From Akkermansia biwaensis (GTDB lineage Bacteria > Verrucomicrobiota > Verrucomicrobiia > Verrucomicrobiales > Akkermansiaceae): DNA of 64,000 nt. Made by a program: the position numbers and the translations under genes. The DNA lies in contig NZ_AP025943.1 of NCBI RefSeq assembly GCF_026072915.1, forward strand, positions 1,798,001 through 1,862,000, written 5' to 3'. Below the pieces are notes generated by a model that had not been told where the DNA came from, did not search any database, and was given only the letters and a program-made list of their open reading frames with translations. Shown in pieces: positions 15,952 through 23,138 of this stretch. Numbering within the stretch: position 1 is the first letter of the stretch; each line of letters begins with the position of its first letter.

Positions 15952-16605
15952 GTGATTACCGCCGCCAACCTCCACCGCAGCTATTCCATCGGCAAGAAGT
16001 CCATTGAGATTCTGCACGGGGTGAACCTGCATATTGCCGCCGGGGAGAAGGTGTTCCTGTGCGGCCCCAGCGGCGCCGGAAAGACGACTCTGATGTACAC
16101 GCTCGCCGGACTGGAAACGCCCCAGGAGGGGAAAGTGACGATCAACGGCACGGATATTTATTCCCTGTCCGCCACGGGGCGCTCCATTTTCCGCAACAGG
16201 AACATGGGGTTCATTTTCCAGAATTATCTGCTGATGCCGGAATTGACGGCCCTGGAGAATGCCTGCCTGGCTTCGTCCATCGGCAAAAGGCCGCGCGTGG
16301 AGTACGTCACGGAATTGCTGGACCGCGTGGGCTTGTCCCACCGCCTGAACCATCTGCCGGGCGAATTGAGCGGCGGGGAACAGCAGCGCGTGGCCATTGC
16401 ACGTGCTCTGGCGAACGACGCCCCCATTATTTTTGCGGATGAGCCTACGGGGAATCTGGACAGGAAGAATGGTGCGGAAGTGCTGGACCTGCTGTTCGGC
16501 CTGGCGGACGAGTCCCGCAAGACGCTGGTGATCGTGACTCATGACGAACACCTGGCCCGGCGGGGCGACCGCATCATCACGATCATGGACGGCCACGCCG
16601 TTTGA
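15952..16605 (+). CDS. LolD-like ABC transporter ATPase
   Basis: A 217-residue ATPase of the LolD/MacB/FtsE class with a GTG start. Walker A is GPSGAGKTT, signature LSGGEQQRVAIARAL, Walker B IIFADEPTGNLD and H-loop VTHDEHLAR. Such proteins power lipoprotein release to the outer membrane or mechanotransmission-type exporters. No permease (LolC/E or MacB) lies next to it, so the partner must be elsewhere; LolD is the most likely identity in a diderm but is not proven. A TATATT box ends six bases before the GTG, compatible with a leaderless mRNA. Confidence 0.85.
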   Translation: MITAANLHRSYSIGKKSIEILHGVNLHIAAGEKVFLCGPSGAGKTTLMYTLAGLETPQEGKVTINGTDIYSLSATGRSIFRNRNMGFIFQNYLLMPELTALENACLASSIGKRPRVEYVTELLDRVGLSHRLNHLPGELSGGEQQRVAIARALANDAPIIFADEPTGNLDRKNGAEVLDLLFGLADESRKTLVIVTHDEHLARRGDRIITIMDGHAV

Positions 16606-16628
16606 CGCCGAGTACAGCGCGGGGGACT

Positions 16629-17615
16629 TTATTTTTCTTCCGCCGCCAGATGCAGAACGGCTTGGTGGACGCCGCGAACCACTTGGGCCATGCGGCGGTA
16701 GTCCAGCGTTTCCGGAAGGTCTCCGGGCTGGTGGTAGTTCGGATTGCGGAAGAAGGACGTGTCCGTGATCATCACGGCAGGCATGTCTTTAGCCCAGAAG
16801 TTGCGGTGGTCGGAGAAGTCCATGCACATGCCCTTGATCTGCGGCAGGTTGAGGCGGACGGTGGGAAGAAAGGGACGCATGCTTTTCTGAATGTCGCGGC
16901 TTAGCCTGACGCTGTTCCAGTTGCCTACGATGGCGATGAAGTTTCCCTTGTCCGGATACAGCGTCCCCATGCCGGGCCCCGGATAGGTCTGGCTGTTTTC
17001 CTTGTCGGAGAAGTAGCCGATCATTTCCAGGCAGATCATGGCCTTGACGCCTATTTGTTCCGTGTAAAGTTTCTGGGCGTGCTGTGCGCTTCCCATGTGT
17101 TCCGTGGCGAAGTACGGTGGTTCCTCGTTGGCGTAGGCGATGAGTTCAATGGTGTATTGGGGGGAGATGCCTTTGAGCATGCGGCCCAGTGCCAGCAGGC
17201 CGGCGACTCCGCTGGCGTTGTCGTCCGCGCCGGGCGTGTCTCCGCAGGTATCGTAGTGCGCCCCTACGATGACTCTTTTGGCTGATTTTCCGGGGAAGAC
17301 GGCGCTGACGTTGACGAAGGTGCGCTTGTCTGCGGTGAAGGGCTGACAGGTGACTTTGGCTCCGGTGTCCGCCAGGGAGCGGGCAATGTATTCCACGGCT
17401 TTGGCCTGGTTCTTTTCATAGCCTGCCGGACGGGGGTGGCAGGTTTTTGCCAGATAGCGGACGTCTTTTTTCAATTCTCCTTCCAGCCCTGGCCGCACGG
17501 CGGAGGCGGGCGCTGTTCCGTCTCCGGGCGTGGTGCAGTGGGAGATGATGCAGCCCGTGGAAATGGAGAGGATGAGCGCGGCGGATAGCAGAGAGAGAAA
17601 TACCCGGCATTTCAT
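16629..17615 (-). CDS. M28-family zinc aminopeptidase, lipoprotein
   Basis: A 328-residue peptidase of the M28 group. The start at 17615 gives a lipoprotein signal (FLSLLSAALILSISTGC). The di-zinc site is recognisable: GAHYDTCGDTPGADDNASG (His and bridging Asp), NEEPP (Glu pair), and a downstream FSDHRNFW segment supplying His. These enzymes remove N-terminal residues from peptides; here it probably works in the periplasm or at the outer membrane on imported peptides. It converges with the LolD-like gene. The longer frame up to 17762 overlaps the cdaA promoter and is not used. Confidence 0.88.
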   Translation of the reverse strand: MKCRVFLSLLSAALILSISTGCIISHCTTPGDGTAPASAVRPGLEGELKKDVRYLAKTCHPRPAGYEKNQAKAVEYIARSLADTGAKVTCQPFTADKRTFVNVSAVFPGKSAKRVIVGAHYDTCGDTPGADDNASGVAGLLALGRMLKGISPQYTIELIAYANEEPPYFATEHMGSAQHAQKLYTEQIGVKAMICLEMIGYFSDKENSQTYPGPGMGTLYPDKGNFIAIVGNWNSVRLSRDIQKSMRPFLPTVRLNLPQIKGMCMDFSDHRNFWAKDMPAVMITDTSFFRNPNYHQPGDLPETLDYRRMAQVVRGVHQAVLHLAAEEK

Positions 17616-17671
17616 GGTGTGCTTATAGCAGTTCCCATCCCGCGTGGCAACAGGGAAGGAAAGGATCGGTG

Positions 17672-17700
17672 TTGCAATCGTCGGGGTTGTTGTGTAGCTT
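17672..17700 (+). promoter_or_regulatory. Putative cdaA promoter giving a leaderless mRNA
   Basis: TTGCAA, 17 bp spacer, TAGCTT. The -10 box ends six bases before the ATG at 17707, so transcription would begin on or next to that A. The GTG at 17701 would not be transcribed; I therefore choose 17707. Confidence 0.55.
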
Positions 17701-17706
17701 GTGCCC

Positions 17707-18498
17707 ATGTGGGACTGGATTGTGATCAAGGATGCGCTCAGGGCGATCGTTGAAATTTTCATCCTGTGGGTGTTCCTGTACCAGATTTACCGCGCTTTCC
17801 ATGCGACGCGCGGTGCCCGCATCATGGTAGGGCTGTTCGCCTGTTTCCTGGCCCTGGTGGTACTGGCCTTTTTCTTCCAGTTGAACGTAATTTCCTGGAT
17901 ACTGACGCGCATCTTCGCCCCCGGCCTGGCGCTGGCGCTGGTGGTGATTTTCCAGCCGGAGCTGCGCGTGGGGCTGGCTAAGCTGGGCAGCCATCCGTTT
18001 TTCTCCTCCTTCGCCAAGCTTCAGCGGGTGGATTTCCTGGATAATTTCTGCAAGGCGGTGAGCAAGCTTTCCAACCAGCGGTTCGGAGCCCTGTTCGCTT
18101 TTGAACGGAGCATCAGCATGAAGCCGATCGAGGATTCCGGCGTGAAGCTGGACGCCATTTTTTCCCCGGAACTGGCCCTGACCATTTTTCATACGAAGAC
18201 CGCTCTTCACGACGGGGGAGTGGTCATTTCCGGCGACCGGATTTCCGCGGCCGCCTGCGTGTTCCCTGTTTCCCAGAAGGAAATGAGCGACCGTACCCTG
18301 GGACTGCGGCACCGGGCCGGCGTGGGCATGTCCGAGGAGAGTGATTGTGTGGTGGTGGTGGTGTCCGAAGAAACGGGGGCCATTGCCCTGGCCGTGGGCG
18401 GCAAGCTGGAGCGCAACCTGACTCCGGAACAGTTGAAGGCCCGTCTTGAAGAGCTACTGAATATTTCTCCTTCCAATGAAAAAACTGCTATTGCTTAA
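17707..18498 (+). CDS. cdaA: Diadenylate cyclase (c-di-AMP synthase)
   Basis: A 263-residue membrane enzyme making the second messenger c-di-AMP from two ATP. Three N-terminal membrane helices (about residues 8-80) are followed by the DAC domain. The RHR motif is at 201-203 (GLRHRAGVG). The usual DGA motif reads DGG here (169-171). The SEETG segment follows as in CdaA. In many bacteria cdaA sits before ybbR (cdaR) and glmM. Here a 50-codon YbbR-like gene overlaps its 3' end, and then bioD follows. c-di-AMP typically controls potassium, osmotic balance and wall homeostasis. Confidence 0.93.
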   Translation: MWDWIVIKDALRAIVEIFILWVFLYQIYRAFHATRGARIMVGLFACFLALVVLAFFFQLNVISWILTRIFAPGLALALVVIFQPELRVGLAKLGSHPFFSSFAKLQRVDFLDNFCKAVSKLSNQRFGALFAFERSISMKPIEDSGVKLDAIFSPELALTIFHTKTALHDGGVVISGDRISAAACVFPVSQKEMSDRTLGLRHRAGVGMSEESDCVVVVVSEETGAIALAVGGKLERNLTPEQLKARLEELLNISPSNEKTAIA

Positions 18499-18628
18499 CT
18501 GGCCTGCCAAGTTGTTCTGCCTGGTGCTGGCCGTCATCATCTGGTCTTTCATCAACCACTGGGTGACTACGAATGATGCCGCGCCGTCCCGCGCGCAACT
18601 GGAGGAGATCAGAAGGTCCCATCCCTGA
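18476..18628 (+). CDS. 50-residue membrane mini-protein, YbbR/CdaR N-terminus-like
   Basis: A short open frame overlapping the last 23 bases of cdaA. It begins MKKLLLLNWPAKLFCLVLAV, contains one strong membrane helix continuing into IIWSFINHW, and ends after a short charged tail (AQLEEIRRSHP). The NWPAKLFCLVLAVIIW pattern is like the N-terminal anchor of YbbR-domain (CdaR) proteins, the usual regulators encoded after cdaA, but no YbbR domains follow. It could be a shrunken CdaR or a new CdaA partner. Coding status is inferred from position, overlap and composition. Confidence 0.6.
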   Translation: MKKLLLLNWPAKLFCLVLAVIIWSFINHWVTTNDAAPSRAQLEEIRRSHP

Positions 18629-18639
18629 AGTTTACTGTC

Positions 18640-19281
18640 ATGAGGAATTTTATCGTTACCGGAACTGATACGGAAGCAGGCAAAACTTATGTGAGCTGTC
18701 TGATTGTGAAGGCCCTGAGGGAACGGGGCGTGAACGCCGCGGGATTCAAGCCCGTGGCCTGCGGAGACAGGCAGGATGCGCGGCTTCTGCGGGAGGCGGG
18801 GCCGGAAGGCCTGACGCTGGATGAGCTGAACCCCGTGTTTTTGAAGAATGCCACCTGTCCCTATGTAGCCGCCAAGCTGGAGAATACACAGGTGGATGAA
18901 GACGCCATCCGCCGCGCCTATGAGGCTTTGGCCGCTACGCATGACTGCGTATTGGTGGAAGGCGTGGGCGGCTGGGAGGTGCCGATTGCGGCAGGGCGGA
19001 GGTTCAGCGATATGGCCGCGGATTTCCACCTTCCCATTCTTCTGGTGATCGGCAACAAGCTGGGAGCCATCAATCACGCGCTGCTGACGCTTGACGCCAT
19101 CAAGGCGCGCGGATTGGAGTGCCTGGGCATTATTTTCAATAATGTGAAGGATGAATGGGATACGGCCTGCGTGACGAACCGGAGCATGATTGAGGAGTTT
19201 TCCGACGTGCCCGTGCTAGGTGAATTGATTCACGGGCAGGATTCCCTGGACGTGGACGCCCTGATGGACCGCCTGGGCTGA
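18640..19281 (+). CDS. bioD: Dethiobiotin synthetase
   Basis: A 213-residue P-loop enzyme that closes the ureido ring of dethiobiotin from DAPA, CO2 and ATP. The P-loop is GTDTEAGKTYVS close to the N-terminus; the catalytic/Mg segment LVEGVGGWEVPI and KLGAINHALLTL fit BioD. Length is near the family norm (about 220-230). It starts 11 bp after the mini-gene and so probably shares the cdaA transcript. No other biotin gene is in the window. Confidence 0.93.
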   Translation: MRNFIVTGTDTEAGKTYVSCLIVKALRERGVNAAGFKPVACGDRQDARLLREAGPEGLTLDELNPVFLKNATCPYVAAKLENTQVDEDAIRRAYEALAATHDCVLVEGVGGWEVPIAAGRRFSDMAADFHLPILLVIGNKLGAINHALLTLDAIKARGLECLGIIFNNVKDEWDTACVTNRSMIEEFSDVPVLGELIHGQDSLDVDALMDRLG

Positions 19282-19375
19282 CGGGTTGAGGCACCCGGAA
19301 TGAAAGCGGTCCGGGCAGAAGTCCTGAGTTTTTCCCCGTGGAAGCGCGCCTTCCTCCGGCTGTTTTCTTTTTATT

Positions 19376-20761
19376 TCATTGGCAGCCGGAGGCGAAGGCC
19401 GCCAAAATGGCTTCATGTACGTCCCGCGGAGAATGGACCTCCGGGAGGCCGGCAGGACCGATGAAGACGGGCTGCTGGGAGTCCGGTACGTTGTCCCGGC
19501 CGTGGGAGCCTTTCACCTGGTCTCCGTTGAGAGGGATGACTTTCATCAGGGCGCGGAAGCCGAGTTTCTTTTTCAGCAGGAACAGGGCCGCATGGAGCAT
19601 GGGGAAGGAGAGGGCCGGGTCAAAGAACATTTCCGCAGGGTCGTAGCCCGGTTTGCGGTGAATGTCCACGCAGCGGGCGAAGTCCGGCGCCTTGGCGTCG
19701 TCCGTCCAGTAGTAGTAGGTAAACCATGTGTCCGGGGCCGCCACGGCGGTGAAGTCCGGCAGACGCTCGCAGGCGGCCGGATTCAGGCCGGAAAAGTCCG
19801 TCTCTCGGATTTCCTCCACGCCGGGGGTGGTGGAGAGCAGGGCTTTTACTTCTTCCCGTACGGAGGGATCGTTGACGTAAATCTGGGCCACTTGGTGGTC
19901 GGCCACGGCAAAGGCCTTGGAGGCTCCGCCGTCCAGCATTTCCGTTCCCAGTTCCGGCTTGACGGTGATCCAGCCGCGTTCCCGGAAGAGGCGGTTCAGG
20001 GCTACCGTGCGCGAGACGTCGGAAATGCCGTATTCGCTCACGACAATCGGCGTGACTCCCTCCCGTTCCAGGAAGTCGATCAGATCGCAAAGAAGATCGT
20101 CCATGGTCCGGGCCGCCTTGGCCGCCTCTCCGGAGGAGGGACCGAATTTCTGGAGGTCGTAGTCCAGGTAGGGCAGATAGACCAGGTTGAGATTGGGACG
20201 GTATTTTTGTTCAATCCACCGGACGGAGTCCACAATCCATTGCGTGGCGCCGATGCCGGCCATGGGGCCCCAGAACGTGGGGAAGGGGAATTCACCCAGG
20301 TCCCGCTTGATGGTTTCCCGCAGGTCCATGGGCTGCGTATAGATGTCAAAGATTTTGCGGCCGTCCGCCGGGTACATGGGGCGCGGCGTGATGCTCCAGT
20401 CCGCGGTGGAGTACATGTTGTACCACCAGAAGAGCTTGGCGCAGGTGAAGGAGGGACCGTACAGGTTTTTCAGCTTCTCCCAGATGCGCGGCCCCTGCAC
20501 CAGTTTGTTGGATTGCTTCCAGAACTGAACCTCACTCATGTTCCTGTTGTACCAGCCGTTGCCTGGGATGGCGTGCTCCTCCGGGGAGAGCCCGGTGATG
20601 TAGGAGCTCTGCGCCGTGCAGGTGACCGCCGGAAAGGCCGGAGGGAAGGAGGAAATGCGCTGGCGCTCCGCCCAGGCGGAAAGCCTGGGCATATGTTCCA
20701 TCATCTGGCGGGAAAGGGCTACTGCATCAAGAACGGCTACACGGGTGGCGGGAAGTTTCAT
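19376..20761 (-). CDS. Alkaline-phosphatase-fold protein of the nucleotide pyrophosphatase (EboF-like) group
   Basis: A 461-residue protein with the type I phosphodiesterase/nucleotide pyrophosphatase layout. It has a nucleophile-threonine region (FPAVTCTAQSSYITGLSPEEH), an AIPGNGWYNR turn and a C-terminal ADHQVAQIYV histidine. Several canonical metal ligands are changed: the D-x-x-x-H site reads LDYDLQKFGP and the SDHG site reads SEYGIS. The layout resembles the phosphodiesterase-like proteins found in ebo gene clusters, as far as I recall that family. No signal peptide; cytoplasmic. Start at 20761, preceded by a TAATAT box. Substrate unknown; the gene stands alone between bioD and rph. Confidence 0.75.
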   Translation of the reverse strand: MKLPATRVAVLDAVALSRQMMEHMPRLSAWAERQRISSFPPAFPAVTCTAQSSYITGLSPEEHAIPGNGWYNRNMSEVQFWKQSNKLVQGPRIWEKLKNLYGPSFTCAKLFWWYNMYSTADWSITPRPMYPADGRKIFDIYTQPMDLRETIKRDLGEFPFPTFWGPMAGIGATQWIVDSVRWIEQKYRPNLNLVYLPYLDYDLQKFGPSSGEAAKAARTMDDLLCDLIDFLEREGVTPIVVSEYGISDVSRTVALNRLFRERGWITVKPELGTEMLDGGASKAFAVADHQVAQIYVNDPSVREEVKALLSTTPGVEEIRETDFSGLNPAACERLPDFTAVAAPDTWFTYYYWTDDAKAPDFARCVDIHRKPGYDPAEMFFDPALSFPMLHAALFLLKKKLGFRALMKVIPLNGDQVKGSHGRDNVPDSQQPVFIGPAGLPEVHSPRDVHEAILAAFASGCQ

Positions 20762-20841
20762 GGGAGAAATATTACCGGTTCGGCGGAGGAAATCCATCTT
20801 TCCATTTGAAAAAACGCTCCGCATCCGTCATGATTCCCCGC

Positions 20842-21627
20842 ATGGAACGTCAGGATAAACGACTTGTGGACCAGTTGCGCCCGATCAGCTTTGAAACGGG
20901 CATCGCTCCGAACGCCACGGCCTCCGTGCTGGTGACTTTCGGACGGACGAAGGTGATTTGCGCCGTCACGATTGAAGAGGATGTGCCGCGCTGGATGAAG
21001 GTGCAGCGCGTGGAGGGCGGCTGGCTGACGGCGGAGTATTCCATGCTCCCTTATTCCACGCTGGACCGCAAGCGCCGCGACATCACGGCGGGCAAGCTGG
21101 ACGGACGTTCCAGCGAGATTCAGCGGCTGATTGGCCGTTCCCTGCGGGCCGCCGTGGACCTGGGCAAGATCGGCGCGCGCACCATCTGGGTGGACTGCGA
21201 TGTTCTCCAGGCTGACGGCGGAACGCGGACCGCTTCCATAACCGGGGCTTCCGTGGCTCTGGCGATTGCCGTGAACAAGCTGGTGGCTGCGGGCAAGCTG
21301 GCGGAATCCCCCCTCAAGAGGCTCGTTTCCGCCGTGTCCGTAGGCATGCTGGAAGGGGAAGCCCTGCTGGACCTTTGCTACGTGGAAGACAAGGACGCGG
21401 AAGTGGACATGAACCTGGTGATGACCGACCGGGGCGAGTTCGTGGAAGTGCAGGGTTCCGGAGAGGAGGCCGTCTTTACCGCAGACCAGATGAACAGGAT
21501 GCTGGAGCTGGGACGCAAGGGGCTGGACGAGATCGCTGAACTTCAGCGCCGCGTTATTGCGGAGGCGGACAAGCCGGACGCCGGAGCCCTGGAAGATTTG
21601 AGCGCCTTTTTCGGCCGGGGCAAGTAA
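20842..21627 (+). CDS. rph: Ribonuclease PH
   Basis: A phosphorolytic 3'-5' exoribonuclease of 261 residues that trims tRNA 3' ends. The family opening DQLRPISFETG, the RNA-binding segment EYSMLPYSTLDRKRRD, and the phosphate-site region GGTRTASITGASVAL are all present. Start uncertain: in-frame candidates are TTG 20806, ATG 20830 and ATG 20842. I prefer 20842 because TTGAAA (20806-20811), a 17-bp spacer and CATGAT would place transcription right at it. A hairpin follows the stop. Confidence 0.94.
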   Translation: MERQDKRLVDQLRPISFETGIAPNATASVLVTFGRTKVICAVTIEEDVPRWMKVQRVEGGWLTAEYSMLPYSTLDRKRRDITAGKLDGRSSEIQRLIGRSLRAAVDLGKIGARTIWVDCDVLQADGGTRTASITGASVALAIAVNKLVAAGKLAESPLKRLVSAVSVGMLEGEALLDLCYVEDKDAEVDMNLVMTDRGEFVEVQGSGEEAVFTADQMNRMLELGRKGLDEIAELQRRVIAEADKPDAGALEDLSAFFGRGK

Positions 21628-21665
21628 AGACGTTTTCCATATTTCTCCGGGCAGGGAAACGTCTT
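21627..21665 (+). terminator. Terminator-like hairpin after rph
   Basis: Arms AAGACGTTT and AAACGTCTT extended by three further pairs form a 12-bp stem overlapping the rph stop codon; the following T content is modest (TTGTATTT). Confidence 0.55.
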
Positions 21666-21722
21666 GTATTTCCAGGAAACCGGAACCGCCTTTCCAGGCC
21701 CGAGAATTTTGTGAGAATATGC

Positions 21723-21751
21723 TTGTCCTGACTAGGAAATGACGTTAATAG
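21723..21751 (+). promoter_or_regulatory. Putative pseudopilin promoter
   Basis: TTGTCC, 17 bp spacer, TAATAG. The leader to the ATG at 21817 would be about 60 nt. Confidence 0.45.
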
Positions 21752-21816
21752 TAGAAACGAACATAGATAACCACATGCGGTTTTCTTAAACTGTAAACAT
21801 TCCATTAGATTCAACA

Positions 21817-22575
21817 ATGAAAGTATCTTTTGCAACACGCCAGTTACACCGGGGTTTCACCCTGATCGAACTTTTGGTCGTTATCGCCATTATCGCGCTG
21901 CTCGCGTCCGTGGCGTATGGTCCCATTATCAACCAGATCAACAAGGGAGACCAGATGCAGGCCCTGACCAACATGAAGAACGTGGGCGTGGCGATGAACG
22001 AATTCAAGTCCAACAGCAAGCTGGGCAATTTCCCGGACGACATCACCGCTGACCGTGTGGTGGCCCAGCATAGCTACATGGCTGGCCTGGGGCCGTTGCA
22101 GGGCGACACCTCCAATGACTATTTCCGCCAGCTTCTGGCCAATGAGTCCGTGTCTGAAAGCAACTTCTACGCCAAGGTCCAGACTGCTTCCGGCGGTTCT
22201 ACCGTCACTCCCGACGGTGAAATCTATGACGGCAAGGCCCTGACTCCCGGTGAAGTGGGCATTTCCTACGTGATGCGCAAGGGTGAGAACAACAAGAAGG
22301 TGGGTATCGGTAGCTCCGTTGGCGAATATCCCCTGATGGTTACCTCCGTGCTTCCCGGCGATGACGGCTCCACAGTGGTTGCCGGCAATGCTGTCCGCTT
22401 TGACCCGGAAAGTTTCCGCGGCAAGGTACTGATCTTCACGACCGCCCAGAGTGCCAAAACATTGGAACTGAACGACAACGACGACCTTCAGGATACCTTC
22501 ATTCCCAAGAGAAGGGGCAAGGACATCAGCGACCAGTTCCTGATCCTTACTCCTGATTTCAGCGGCCAGGAATAA
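21817..22575 (+). CDS. Type IV pilin/pseudopilin-like protein
   Basis: A 252-residue protein with a classical prepilin N-terminus: a short basic leader, cleavage site RG|FTLIELL with Glu at +5, then a hydrophobic helix (VVIAIIALLASVAYG). The globular part is unlike a standard major pilin; it contains a long loop region and ends TPDFSGQE. Such H-motif proteins are numerous in Planctomycetes/Verrucomicrobia and serve as pilins, type II secretion pseudopilins or surface proteins. No assembly genes are nearby. It is a single-gene unit with its own promoter and strong terminator. Confidence 0.85.
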   Translation: MKVSFATRQLHRGFTLIELLVVIAIIALLASVAYGPIINQINKGDQMQALTNMKNVGVAMNEFKSNSKLGNFPDDITADRVVAQHSYMAGLGPLQGDTSNDYFRQLLANESVSESNFYAKVQTASGGSTVTPDGEIYDGKALTPGEVGISYVMRKGENNKKVGIGSSVGEYPLMVTSVLPGDDGSTVVAGNAVRFDPESFRGKVLIFTTAQSAKTLELNDNDDLQDTFIPKRRGKDISDQFLILTPDFSGQE

Positions 22576-22605
22576 GTCTTTTCCCAAGTCGACATGATTT
22601 TGTGT

Positions 22606-22633
22606 GGTGCGTCCTTCGGGACGCGCCTTTTTT
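22606..22633 (+). terminator. Strong intrinsic terminator of the pseudopilin gene
   Basis: A GCGTCC-TTCG-GGACGC stem-loop (stable UUCG tetraloop, extended by outer GGT/GCC pairs) is followed by six T. Confidence 0.9.
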
Positions 22634-23080
22634 GTATGCGCGTATTGCGGGAGAAAGGCCTCTACTCAGACGGGTAGAAAGCGAGTGGGAGACTGGAAAA
22701 CAGCTTCGGAATGGCAGGATGGGAAAGATGATAACGCCAGGTAATTTCATCTGGAAAAGGTTTCTTGGGCGTTCCTTCCTTTCCGATGGAACTTGGCGGG
22801 ATTCTTCCATCTGGCCCGCTGAGAGAGGCCTTGGAGAATGCGAAGGATTCAATTCGGTGGTTTCGGAACGTGCCTGTTCTCTGGTGGACTCTTCCGGTTC
22901 GGGCTCCCTCCTGATGCGCCTCAGAAGAAGGATGAAGAACGCATTAAGGTGATAGAATCAGGGTGGGAGCCGTCCATTATTCCGGAACTCTTTTTTCAAG
23001 GAGCCATAGCGTTGCCTGAAAGCCGTGAAACAGAGAAATTCCTTTCCAGCGGATAAATGCGCCTGTTCTTTTTCATGGGC
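22634..23080. other. Non-coding stretch between pseudopilin and fucosidase
   Basis: About 450 bp between two terminators of convergent genes. Open frames here are short, cross the terminator or lack recognisable domains. I see no RNA gene, repeat or palindrome. Confidence 0.5.
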
Positions 23081-23082
23081 AT

Positions 23083-23116
23083 AAAAAACGTCCCGGCCCG
23101 AAAGGACCGGGACGTT
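23083..23116 (-). terminator. Strong intrinsic terminator of the fucosidase gene
   Basis: Arms AACGTCCCGG and CCGGGACGTT (10 bp perfect) with a 10-nt loop; on the minus strand it is followed by a T-run (TTTTTTAT). Confidence 0.88.
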
Positions 23117-23138
23117 CAAACAAGCGGCGCTGTATTCG

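Noticed and set aside
22602-22952. Short frames in the gap after the pseudopilin gene
   Set aside because: They begin inside the terminator hairpin or lack family features and ribosome-binding sites.
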